A DNA stretch of 9,424 nt from the NCBI GenBank assembly GCA_021846725.1, contig JAJZWK010000060.1, positions 1 through 9,424 of the forward strand. Reading direction: 5' to 3'. The notes under the pieces were generated by a model. The model worked only from the letters and a program-made list of their open reading frames with translations. It ran no database searches and was not told the DNA's origin. The position numbers and the translations under genes are program-made. The stretch is from Actinomycetes bacterium. Lineage in GTDB: Bacteria; Actinomycetota; Acidimicrobiia; Acidimicrobiales; JAMCPL01. This document shows positions 1 through 5,713 of the stretch, one piece after another (the first letter of the stretch is position 1; each line of letters begins with the position of its first letter).

Positions 1-1843
1 CATAAGTCAATGCAGCAAGTCCAAACAAAAACGCAAGCAGAGAGGCATACCTGGAGGGTAACGTAGATATAAGTTGGCTAAGAACGGCATATGCCAGCCC
101 AGCTTCTATCGCGCCAGAAATCGTCCTCACCCCTACAGTAGCAACGACCACTAGGAATATAAGTGAAATCTCATAGTTGAAATCGTTGGAGGATACGGAT
201 CCTTCCAGCGATCCATAGACGGCTCCACCAATTCCAGCAATACCAGCAGCAAGCGCCATAGTCAGCAGGCGCAATCTTCTGGTATCTATGCCAATTGACT
301 CTGCCCCCACCTCTGATCCTCTTATAGCAGCCAACTGCCTACCGATCGTGCCAGACCGTATAAGGGCTACCGCAACAGACAGGACAACCAGGATAATCAA
401 GGCCAGAATCATATAAGAACGGTTTCCTTGCAGACTAATAGCGCCTATCTGCGGCCTGGGTATGGTGATACCAGTTCCACCATTCCCAGCCCATGACAGT
501 GGAAAGACAACATCAGATATTACCAGCGCAAAACCCAAAGTGCTCAGTGCCAGTGCTATTCCACCCAGGCGAAGCGTAGGAAAGGCAAGTAGAATACCGG
601 CAACTGCAGCAATCAAGCCTCCTATAACAATACCGGCAATCACCGATACGCCAAAATGAATGGCAAGTTGCCCTGCAGTAAATGCACCTATACCAGCAAA
701 GGTAGCCTGCGCCAACGAGATCTGTCCTGACATACCTGTCAGAAGTACAATCGATAGAAATATGATGGAATAGGCGACACCGAGACATAGCGTAAATACC
801 CAATTGGACGGGATCCATGTAAGCACGGATACTCCAAAGGCAATTGCCAGAGAGGCAGCTAAAATCCTACTTCCGACAAAGACTGCTGTAGGACGCCTCG
901 AAGGCTCCATGCATGGCTGAGGAGGTTCGCAACCTGCCATCGGATCACTCACTTCACGCCTTATCCTGAATCTGGGCATCGCTATAAGTACTCCCAACAG
1001 GATAATAAAAGGGAACGCCGATGGGATACCAGAGGAGATCAAGCTACCAGATGGCATATAGCCTGAGATAAGTTCCTGAAAAATACCGATAGCAACCCCA
1101 CCGATAAGTGTCAGCGGGAGACTGACAAACGACCCGAGTGCACCGGCTGCAATAGCAGCTATCAGCAGATCGGTAAAGTTCATAGAGCTTAACTGAGCAT
1201 ATAATGGCGCAAGTAACACGCCAGCCAATCCGGCAAAAAGGCTTGATAGGATCCAGGCATCTGCTCCTACCAGGTCAGACCTGACCCCGTGAAGCTGCGC
1301 CAGCTTGGGACTCTCCACAACTGAGCGCATCTCCAGACCTAGGCGGGTGAACTTGAGAACTCCCCATAAAAATGCAATAGCCATAACGGTGATAACGCTT
1401 GTAGACAACTCCGTACCATTTACTGCAAAACCTGCAATACGTAAGTACACCTTCCTAGGATCGAGCAGCAACGATGGTGGACTGAGGCGAGTCTGATTGC
1501 CAAATATCATCTGAACTGCGCTGGGTAACACTATGAGAAGCCCAAGAGCCGGAACCAGCTTGACAAACTGATTCGCTGTACGAGTATATCTGAAAATTAT
1601 ACGATCGAGGAGTAATCCCAATGCCGGTGAGACCACTACAATTGCCAGGATGGTTGCGGCCCATTTTGGCCAACCATTATTTATAGATACATAAAATATG
1701 AGAGCTGAAGCATAGGCCTGGGCACCAAATGCAAGGTTGAACACTCCAGATGCACGGTAGGTCAGAACCAGACCAGCTCCCATCAGCGCAAATACACATC
1801 CCAGAGGAACTCCGGGCAAGGCAAAAGATACAAACTGACTCAT
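1..1843 (-). CDS. Fused LivH-LivM type branched-chain amino acid ABC transporter permease (3' end beyond window)
   Basis: I translated this region through every line. It is one uninterrupted frame of at least 614 codons from the ATG at 1843 to the window edge, so the C-terminus is missing. Residues about 1-295 match a LivH permease: a start rich in hydrophobic segments, the conserved LTYRASGVFNLAFGAQ stretch near residue 30, and a cytoplasmic EAA-like loop (GLEMRSVVESPKLAQLHGV) near 170-190. A charged, Pro/Cys-containing linker lies at about 292-320. From about 325 a LivM permease follows, with TGMSGQISLAQATFAGIGAF near 369-388 and its own EAA-like loop (GRQLAAIRGSEVGAESIGI) near 501-519. Separate LivH and LivM proteins are usually about 300-330 residues each, so this is a natural head-to-tail fusion forming both halves of the membrane channel. 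It lies 112 bases downstream of the substrate-binding protein gene. The Shine-Dalgarno sequence is weak (AGG just before the ATG; a G-run at about -13). Substrate specificity cannot be read from the sequence. Confidence 0.93.
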   Translation of the reverse strand, partial: MSQFVSFALPGVPLGCVFALMGAGLVLTYRASGVFNLAFGAQAYASALIFYVSINNGWPKWAATILAIVVVSPALGLLLDRIIFRYTRTANQFVKLVPALGLLIVLPSAVQMIFGNQTRLSPPSLLLDPRKVYLRIAGFAVNGTELSTSVITVMAIAFLWGVLKFTRLGLEMRSVVESPKLAQLHGVRSDLVGADAWILSSLFAGLAGVLLAPLYAQLSSMNFTDLLIAAIAAGALGSFVSLPLTLIGGVAIGIFQELISGYMPSGSLISSGIPSAFPFIILLGVLIAMPRFRIRREVSDPMAGCEPPQPCMEPSRRPTAVFVGSRILAASLAIAFGVSVLTWIPSNWVFTLCLGVAYSIIFLSIVLLTGMSGQISLAQATFAGIGAFTAGQLAIHFGVSVIAGIVIGGLIAAVAGILLAFPTLRLGGIALALSTLGFALVISDVVFPLSWAGNGGTGITIPRPQIGAISLQGNRSYMILALIILVVLSVAVALIRSGTIGRQLAAIRGSEVGAESIGIDTRRLRLLTMALAAGIAGIGGAVYGSLEGSVSSNDFNYEISLIFLVVVATVGVRTISGAIEAGLAYAVLSQLISTLPSRYASLLAFLFGLAALTY

Positions 1844-1884
1844 TACCTGGTTAGACCCCCCTAAAGTTACCTTTCACCGACGAG

Positions 1885-1974
1885 TTCCTTCCACCGATAA
1901 CCTACTTTCCACCAATCACCTATCTTCCACCAATCACCTATCTTCCACCAATCACCTATCTTCCACCAATCACC
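1885..1974. repeat. 18-bp minisatellite between the binding-protein and permease genes
   Basis: The unit TATCTTCCACCAATCACC (plus strand) occurs three times perfectly at 1921-1938, 1939-1956 and 1957-1974. A copy with two mismatches is at 1903-1920 and a copy with about four mismatches at 1885-1902. A further decayed unit may sit at about 1867-1884. On the coding strand the array covers the last codons and stop of the binding-protein gene and most of the gap before the permease start. Identity is highest at the binding-protein end and decays towards the permease, as expected for an array expanded by replication slippage. Confidence 0.95.
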
Positions 1975-3476
1975 GTCGAGTGATCCTGCCTATGCAATGC
2001 CACAGGCACACTAGGTACACCTGTGGCAACGGCATCAGATGAGGTTGATGTTATATAGGGTGGTACCCCCTTAGGAAGTGGTATTATACGATGGATAGGG
2101 CCGTGAGCAGGAAGTTTAACTGGAAAACAGGAAAATACGCTTGCCGGGGCATTGCCACTCTCCGGAGTCGTAAACACGGGTACAAACCGAGTTCCCTGGG
2201 CCTGTACAAACGAAGTACAATTATAAGGGCTGGTATTTGGACCATGAGATACTCTCCAATCCACAGGTGCCAGTATTCCACCTGCAGTAAAATCTGAAAT
2301 GGTATTCAGTGCCGAAACCAACCTCGTCCTAGTTACATCTCTTCCAATCATTCGTAGACCCTTTACAAACAAGTCTGCATTTACCCACCCCGCAAGAGAA
2401 GGTTGGCTCGGCAACTTACCCGGTTCGTACTTGTTCATCATTTTGATAAAGGTATCCAAGCCAGGATACGTCCCCGGATATAGCTGAGCTGCCTCAAATG
2501 GCAGATTAAGTAGCAGGAAGTACACTCCTTCCATCTGTGACGGATACTTGTCGAGTGCTTGTTGGTCATAGCCGTTATACCATAGCTGTTTCATATTCGA
2601 GAGCCCGTCCTGCTGCAAGATACTGGATAAGTTGATATTTGCACTCTCGTCCATGCAGGAAACCACCATATCCACGTGATCGGTCGCCATCCTGGTCACC
2701 GCAGCATGTAGACCAGTGCCAATAAGAGGAATATCCAAGTTGGTATAGGCGAGGTTGATTCCATAGCGTTTGAATGCGTTAATTGCACCCTGACAACCCT
2801 GCTGAGACTGGGAGACATCAAGAGCAAGTACCGCTACATTCTTCGCATCGAGTTTTTCAGCCAAATACGCCGCTTGAAGTTGCGGTGACGTAAAGCTCTG
2901 GTAAGAACCATCTTCACCAAATAAGCTCGGTCCAGCCGCCCACTGGCTATTTGGATTCACATCCAGTCCAAAGGTAGGTACGTCGTTGGAGGCGAGATAT
3001 CCGGCACCAGTAAAGGATGGAGTGGCTACGCCTACCACAGCAAATACATGATCCTGATCCACTAGAGTGCGAGCGAGTTGGCTGTCGAGGGAAGGATCTG
3101 ACTGGTCATCCAGCTTATAGGCAAAGTCTATTTTCCGCCCGTTCACGCCTCCCTGGGCGTTTATCATATCGAAGTAAGCCTGTACCCCTTGGTAGATAGG
3201 TGCAAAATCCCCCGTCACGGGGCCGGTCAATGAAGCCAGACCCCCCACGACTATCTTGTTCGAGAATACCCCATCAGTATTGCCCTTAGTGCTAGTTACA
3301 CTTGTAGCGTTACCGCAGGCCGCCAGTAAGAGCACGCAAGCGACAACCGCCGAACCTGCTACGGCTGACCTCTTTCCCAACAGGCGCGATCTATCCCTAC
3401 CCTTTGCATTGAACAGCGTACTGAACGACCGCAAAAATCTTGACACTGTCGGCACTGTATCGCAAAACAACTTCAC
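1956..3476 (-). CDS. Branched-chain amino acid type ABC transporter substrate-binding lipoprotein
   Basis: This protein should capture a small ligand outside the membrane and deliver it to the fused permease downstream. It has a lipoprotein signal: a basic stretch (GRDRSRLLGKR), a hydrophobic core and lipobox LLLAAC, with the lipidated Cys at residue 54 of this start. A periplasmic-binding-protein type I fold of the LivJ/Peripla_BP_6 kind follows, seen in VGGLASLTGPVTGDFA, GVQAYFDMINAQGGVNGRKI and FAVVGVATPSF. I chose the GTG at 3476 because AAGGAGG lies 5 bases upstream. The frame stays open to a GTG at 3545 (529 aa) with a poorer ribosome site, and an internal TTG at 3380 would give a more ordinary 22-residue signal peptide but has no good ribosome site. 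The roughly 30-residue extension before the signal core is odd. The last codons (VIGGR, stop) are read from the 18-bp repeat array. A possible -10 box (TAGAAT) lies at 3567-3572. The ligand is unknown; amino acids, amides, urea or aliphatic acids are all seen in this family. Confidence 0.92.
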   Translation of the reverse strand: MKLFCDTVPTVSRFLRSFSTLFNAKGRDRSRLLGKRSAVAGSAVVACVLLLAACGNATSVTSTKGNTDGVFSNKIVVGGLASLTGPVTGDFAPIYQGVQAYFDMINAQGGVNGRKIDFAYKLDDQSDPSLDSQLARTLVDQDHVFAVVGVATPSFTGAGYLASNDVPTFGLDVNPNSQWAAGPSLFGEDGSYQSFTSPQLQAAYLAEKLDAKNVAVLALDVSQSQQGCQGAINAFKRYGINLAYTNLDIPLIGTGLHAAVTRMATDHVDMVVSCMDESANINLSSILQQDGLSNMKQLWYNGYDQQALDKYPSQMEGVYFLLLNLPFEAAQLYPGTYPGLDTFIKMMNKYEPGKLPSQPSLAGWVNADLFVKGLRMIGRDVTRTRLVSALNTISDFTAGGILAPVDWRVSHGPNTSPYNCTSFVQAQGTRFVPVFTTPESGNAPASVFSCFPVKLPAHGPIHRIIPLPKGVPPYITSTSSDAVATGVPSVPVALHRQDHSTVIGGR

Positions 3477-3566
3477 CAACTCCTCCTTCCAAATAACTTG
3501 CATCAATCTATACCTAACCACCGGCCATTTGAGCTCATTGCTCACCTGCCAGATACAGTTACCTTT

Positions 3567-3572
3567 ATTCTA
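3567..3572 (-). promoter_or_regulatory. Possible -10 box upstream of the binding-protein gene
   Basis: The minus strand reads TAGAAT here, one mismatch from TATAAT. No convincing -35 hexamer stands 16-18 bases upstream. Transcription from it would begin near 3560, giving a leader of about 85 bases to the GTG at 3476. Weak evidence. Confidence 0.25.
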
Positions 3573-3718
3573 GCGCCGTTGTAAGTAAAATCATGTGATC
3601 GGTGCAGTCGTGTATGCGGAAAAAGCCAGGAAGTCTCCGGTTGCACCCAGAAACCTCCCTCTTGGGGTGGAGCCAGTTTGCACAAAAACAGCTAGCAATA
3701 AGGTAGTTCGCAGTACCA

Positions 3719-3874
3719 CTACAACTCAGCCACTAGGGCCTGTTCCGTAAATAGCGTGACGTTATCCGGCAAGTCAGGGGCATCATCTGACAAGGCCGAG
3801 GACGAAGGCGTAGCTGGAGCTACGTCTAGGACGATAACGCCGTCAGGGGTGTCATCTGGCTGGCGGGAACCCAT
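3719..3874 (-). CDS. Doubtful small ORF, 51 residues, function unknown
   Basis: An ATG at 3874, 14 bases after the HadB-like stop codon, opens a 51-residue acidic, Ser/Pro/Ala-rich frame beginning MGSRQPDDTPDGVIVL and ending TLFTEQALVAEL. Two segments with the pattern DD-x-PD start 23 codons apart, matching the 69-bp DNA direct repeat in the same place. There is no Shine-Dalgarno sequence before the ATG, no membrane segment and no motif I recognise. It could be a real small protein, a relic of a longer gene such as a transposase, or a chance open frame over a repetitive intergenic element. I favour the last two. Confidence 0.2.
   Translation of the reverse strand: MGSRQPDDTPDGVIVLDVAPATPSSSALSDDAPDLPDNVTLFTEQALVAEL
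3757..3859. repeat. Short repeat-rich element with palindromic centre
   Basis: Outer inverted arms TGAC-GTTATC (3757-3766) and GATAAC-gcc-GTCA (3833-3845) pair over 10 bases with a 3-base bulge. A perfect palindrome CGTAGCT-GG-AGCTACG sits between them at 3809-3824. In addition GTCAGGGGCATCATCTG (3773-3789) recurs as GTCAGGGGTGTCATCTG (3842-3858), 69 bases apart. The arrangement could be a remnant of a small mobile repeat. No target-site duplication was identified. Confidence 0.35.
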
Positions 3875-3888
3875 GGTTATTTAAAGGC

Positions 3889-4326
3889 TTAGCGGATAGG
3901 CAACTCGGCTTGAGCCTCCCCAATTACCTTTACATCTCCATCTGCATTAAGGAGTTTGCAGTCGAGATCCACCAAGTGGCGCTCCCCTTCTACTAGCTTA
4001 CCCTTCACTATTACCTCAGTTCGCAACTCTTCATCAGGCCAAGTCTGACTGGAAAACCTAACTTTATACTTGGTCAGAGCAGTCTTACCCACCCAGTCGG
4101 TAATCGCCGCTCCTAGTAAACCCATAGAATACATTCCATGACCAAATACACTTGGTTGACCTATAGACTTTGCAAATACCTCATCGTGATGCATGGGCAT
4201 ATAGTCTCCAGATGCACCAGCATATCTGACCATATCAGTCCGGGTGATACGATGCTTCTTGACCGGTGCCTGATCCCCCTCCTTGACATCATCGAAATAC
4301 AATACCTGCTGTTCATTGGCTACCAT
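3889..4326 (-). CDS. MaoC-family (R)-hydroxyacyl dehydratase, HadB-like catalytic subunit
   Basis: A 145-residue single hot-dog-fold protein expected to hydrate or dehydrate (R)-3-hydroxyacyl/trans-2-enoyl thioesters on CoA or ACP. The hydratase-2 signature is plain: YAGASGDYMPMHHDEVFA at residues 35-52, then VFGHGMYSMGLLG at 60-72. Asp41 and His46 are spaced as the catalytic pair of the mycobacterial HadB family (SGDxNPxHxD). The usual Asn of GDxNP is Met here. The N-terminal phrasing (FDDVKEGDQAP, then ITRTDMVRYAGASGD) also resembles HadB more than stand-alone PhaJ. The ATG at 4326 has AAGGAG ending 10 bases upstream. It lies 113 bases downstream of the HadA-like gene on the same strand, as expected for the two halves of a heterodimer. 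The physiological acyl chain is unknown: fatty-acid elongation, beta-oxidation and polyester metabolism are all possible. Confidence 0.88.
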   Translation of the reverse strand: MVANEQQVLYFDDVKEGDQAPVKKHRITRTDMVRYAGASGDYMPMHHDEVFAKSIGQPSVFGHGMYSMGLLGAAITDWVGKTALTKYKVRFSSQTWPDEELRTEVIVKGKLVEGERHLVDLDCKLLNADGDVKVIGEAQAELPIR

Positions 4327-4439
4327 CTCAAATAATCTCCTTCCTTAAACCTTCATTTAATCTGCTAACATCTTCGTCCTTACGGACATAACCTCCATTT
4401 TTGCTAAGCCGTTTCCTACGCGTATTCCTATAGCTACTC

Positions 4440-4955
4440 CTATAGCCTATGAATTATATTTGAACGCGAAGTTACTACCGGATCACCTGTCTTGTCATCA
4501 CGCCATACCATCTCTGTCACGACGAATGTCATTACATGGCCCTTCGATTCCTTGCGGTAAGCATCTACCACCTTCCCCTCACCTACCAATACATCGCCAA
4601 CGTATACCGGTTTGTGATATATGAACTCTTGTTCACCGTGCAAAATGGTTCCTCCCTTGGACATAAGAGAGCCCACTACTGCACCCACAGCACTACCTTG
4701 AGGTATGTCGTCTTCCGGCTGTATCTCGGGGAACTTACCCCACGTATCCCAGGCAAAGGCAAAGGTAGGAGGTACAGGAATTCCTGGAAACCCTGCAGCC
4801 TCCGCCGCTCTTGTATCCTGATATATAGGACTCTTGTCCCCCACCGCCAACGCAAAGTAGGCCACCGGACCTCTCTCCAGTACAACTTTAGATTTTCCAG
4901 TTGGCTTTCCGATCAAGTCTGCAAGATCGGAATCAACCTGCGACTCTGCATTCAT
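4440..4955 (-). CDS. FAS1-type dehydratase N-terminal domain protein, HadA-like non-catalytic partner
   Basis: A 171-residue hot-dog protein of the MaoC_dehydrat_N type. The pattern VAYFALAVGDKSPIYQD (31-47), AGFPGIPVPPTFAFAWD (54-70), GEQEFIYHKPVYVGD (107-121) and the late VVTEMVWRDDKTGDPVV (145-161) fits this family. At the place of the catalytic pair, Asp40 is kept but the residue five further on is Tyr45 instead of His, so the protein probably shapes the acyl tunnel, as HadA does for HadB. The start is the ATG at 4955, where AAGGAG stands 6 bases upstream. The frame continues to 5021, but that extension has no comparable ribosome site and an unconvincing sequence. The gene opens the HadA/HadB-like pair and is preceded by an unusually long, repeat-filled upstream region. 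A plus-strand frame of 157 codons opposite it is only its antisense shadow. Confidence 0.87.
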   Translation of the reverse strand: MNAESQVDSDLADLIGKPTGKSKVVLERGPVAYFALAVGDKSPIYQDTRAAEAAGFPGIPVPPTFAFAWDTWGKFPEIQPEDDIPQGSAVGAVVGSLMSKGGTILHGEQEFIYHKPVYVGDVLVGEGKVVDAYRKESKGHVMTFVVTEMVWRDDKTGDPVVTSRSNIIHRL

Positions 4956-5003
4956 CAATATCTCCTTTCCCGTGATTACCAATGTAAGAGCCAGTGTATA
5001 GTA

Positions 5004-5040
5004 TATTGATTCATCCTGCAAAATAAAGCAGAGACAAAAC
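5004..5040. repeat. Direct repeat A, copy 1
   Basis: A 37-base element starting TATTGATTCATCCT and ending CAAAAC; 33 of 37 positions match the copy at 5070-5106. It lies about 50-85 bases upstream of the HadA-like start codon. On the minus strand TATACT/TACTAT follow it directly, which could serve as a -10 box, so this copy may be part of the promoter region. Confidence 0.85.
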
Positions 5041-5069
5041 CTCGCAAAGTGGATAGCATCTCAATGGCT

Positions 5070-5106
5070 TATTGATTCATCCTACAAGGTAAAGCAGAGG
5101 CAAAAC
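5070..5106. repeat. Direct repeat A, copy 2
   Basis: Second copy of the 37-base element, 66 bases from the first. The differences are one base in CCTGCAA/CCTACAA, two in AAAT/GGTA and one in GAGA/GAGG. The sequence following it on the minus strand does not contain the -10-like box that follows copy 1. Confidence 0.85.
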
Positions 5107-5123
5107 ACTGAGCTAAGAAGTAG

Positions 5124-5156
5124 CAGCAGGTGTATATTGTTATGTCGACACCCCCA
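5124..5156. repeat. Direct repeat B, copy 1
   Basis: A 33-base element identical to 5200-5232. It begins CAGCAGGTGTATATTG and ends GTCGACACCCCCA. Inside it GGTGT and ACACC form a 5-base inverted pair around 14 bases, and it contains the palindrome GTCGAC. Confidence 0.95.
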
Positions 5157-5199
5157 CTCTCGGCCTGCGACCCATATAATATCCCCCCGAGATGGGTAA

Positions 5200-5232
5200 C
5201 AGCAGGTGTATATTGTTATGTCGACACCCCCA
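5200..5232. repeat. Direct repeat B, copy 2
   Basis: Perfect second copy of the 33-base element, 76 bases from the first. The 43-base spacer contains two overlapping inverted pairs (TCTCGG 5158 with CCGAGA 5187; ACCCAT 5170 with ATGGGT 5192) and a run of six C. No third copy is present in the window and there are no cas genes. Confidence 0.95.
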
Positions 5233-5309
5233 TGACTAAATCCAGGGGCTTGCGGGGCGTGTTTGATCATAATAAGTCCTGTATTGACCTATTGGCCGTG
5301 GCAAAATCA

Positions 5310-5344
5310 TTGTCCCTTATGCCGAAGATCTGTGACAGGGACAA
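5310..5344. other. Inverted repeat / stem-loop, 8-bp arms
   Basis: TTGTCCCT (5310-5317) pairs perfectly with AGGGACAA (5337-5344) across a 19-base loop. No T-run follows on either strand, so it is not a typical intrinsic terminator. Confidence 0.6.
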
Positions 5345-5358
5345 GTAAGACTTCTTAT

Positions 5359-5382
5359 GGGTATTAAAGTGACTAAATACCC
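5359..5382. other. Inverted repeat / stem-loop, 7-bp arms
   Basis: GGGTATT (5359-5365) pairs with AATACCC (5376-5382) across a 10-base loop. It is the second in a series of hairpins across this gap. Confidence 0.6.
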
Positions 5383-5480
5383 TATCGTATGCCAAAACAA
5401 ATCCTTTATACTAGTGCATGTAGGGAATTCAAGGGAATCGAATTCTAAGGTACATGGAATTGGTGAACAATTTAAGGTGT

Positions 5481-5510
5481 CCGTCTGCTGCTCCGTTCCC
5501 CGGCAGACGG
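5481..5510. other. GC-rich stem-loop, 8-bp arms
   Basis: CCGTCTGC (5481-5488) pairs perfectly with GCAGACGG (5503-5510) across a 14-base loop. On the plus strand CTTTAAT follows, a poor T-run, so a terminator reading is possible but weak. It stands 5 bases from the long hairpin at 5516-5579, and the two may form one element. Confidence 0.65.
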
Positions 5511-5515
5511 CTTTA

Positions 5516-5579
5516 ATACCGGGTCAGCGGCTTTACTCGGTTGCTCTCAACGAGAAGCAATCGGGTAAAGCCCCGGTAT
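5516..5579. other. Long bulged stem-loop, about 27 bp; candidate structured RNA element
   Basis: Pairing is ATACCGG (5516-5522) with CCGGTAT (5573-5579); a 6-base bulge GTCAGC; GGCTTTAC (5529-5536) with GTAAAGCC (5565-5572); TCGGTTGCT (5537-5545) with AGCAATCGG (5556-5564), including two G-T pairs; and CTC with GAG closing a 3-base loop. The T-G and G-T positions pair fully as RNA of the plus strand and become A-C mismatches in minus-strand RNA, which favours a plus-strand transcript if this is an RNA. No T-run follows. I do not recognise it as a named RNA family. Confidence 0.7.
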
Positions 5580-5599
5580 ACTTGCCCCAGCGTGTCCTT

Positions 5600-5678
5600 G
5601 GTAAATTGTTACGTCTGTAGATGCTTATTCTGTCTCTGTGATCTCATCGTATGATGCATCACAACCGTAACATTTACC
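5600..5678. other. Nested inverted repeats (13-bp outer stem enclosing an inner hairpin)
   Basis: GGTAAAT-t-GTTACG (5600-5613) pairs with CGTAAC-ATTTACC (5666-5678): 13 pairs with one bulged T. Inside lies GTGAT-ct-CATC (5638-5648), pairing with GATG-c-ATCAC (5653-5662) around the loop GTAT. A stem enclosing another stem is more than chance AT-rich complementarity usually gives. Confidence 0.6.
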
Positions 5679-5693
5679 GTACTGCTCCGTACG
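5678..5693. other. Short hairpin
   Basis: CGTAC (5678-5682) pairs with GTACG (5689-5693) around TGCTCC. On the plus strand TATTTATTATG follows, so it could act as a weak plus-strand terminator. The arms are only 5 bp. Confidence 0.3.
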
Positions 5694-5713
5694 TATTTAT
5701 TATGACATAATCC

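Larger units (their letters stand above)
3477..3888. other. Intergenic gap between the HadB-like gene and the binding-protein gene
   Basis: About 410 bases without a recognised gene. It contains the possible promoter box at 3567, a 51-residue ORF of doubtful reality (3719-3874), a perfect short palindrome at 3809-3824 (CGTAGCT-GG-AGCTACG) and a 17-base direct repeat with two mismatches at 3773 and 3842. No tRNA, recognisable riboswitch or hairpin followed by a T-run terminator was seen on either strand. Confidence 0.6.

Noticed and set aside
513..818. 101-codon minus-strand frame
   Set aside because: It is a shifted frame within the LivH-LivM fusion, whose own frame I followed without interruption through this region.
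3256..3573. 105-codon plus-strand open frame
   Set aside because: Antisense to the signal peptide and N-terminus of the binding protein.
3809..3824. Perfect palindrome as a terminator of the HadB-like gene
   Set aside because: Loop of two bases and no T-run on the minus strand; better described as part of a repeat element.
4536..5009. 157-codon plus-strand open frame
   Set aside because: It lies antisense to the HadA-like gene, whose protein is clearly family-conserved and has a perfect ribosome site; the plus-strand product has no recognisable features.
5157..5199. 6C-type RNA loop (C6 run within an inverted pair)
   Set aside because: Only one C-rich loop, and the pairing is an overlapping pair of alternatives with arms of six bases; the 6C motif needs two such hairpins.
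5124..5232. Possible two-repeat CRISPR array
   Set aside because: Only two copies, a 43-base spacer at the long end of the usual range, no third or degenerate copy, no leader-like sequence and no cas gene in the window.
5082..5270. 62-codon minus-strand frame
   Set aside because: It is largely the translation of the two 33-bp direct repeats and their spacer, with no ribosome site and no familiar pattern.
5481..5510. Intrinsic terminator of rdgB or of a plus-strand gene
   Set aside because: On the rdgB strand no U-tract follows, and on the plus strand the trailing CTTTAAT is poor and there is no credible gene upstream.
5357..5620. 87-codon plus-strand frame across the hairpin region
   Set aside because: No Shine-Dalgarno sequence, and its codons are dictated by inverted repeats at 5481-5579.
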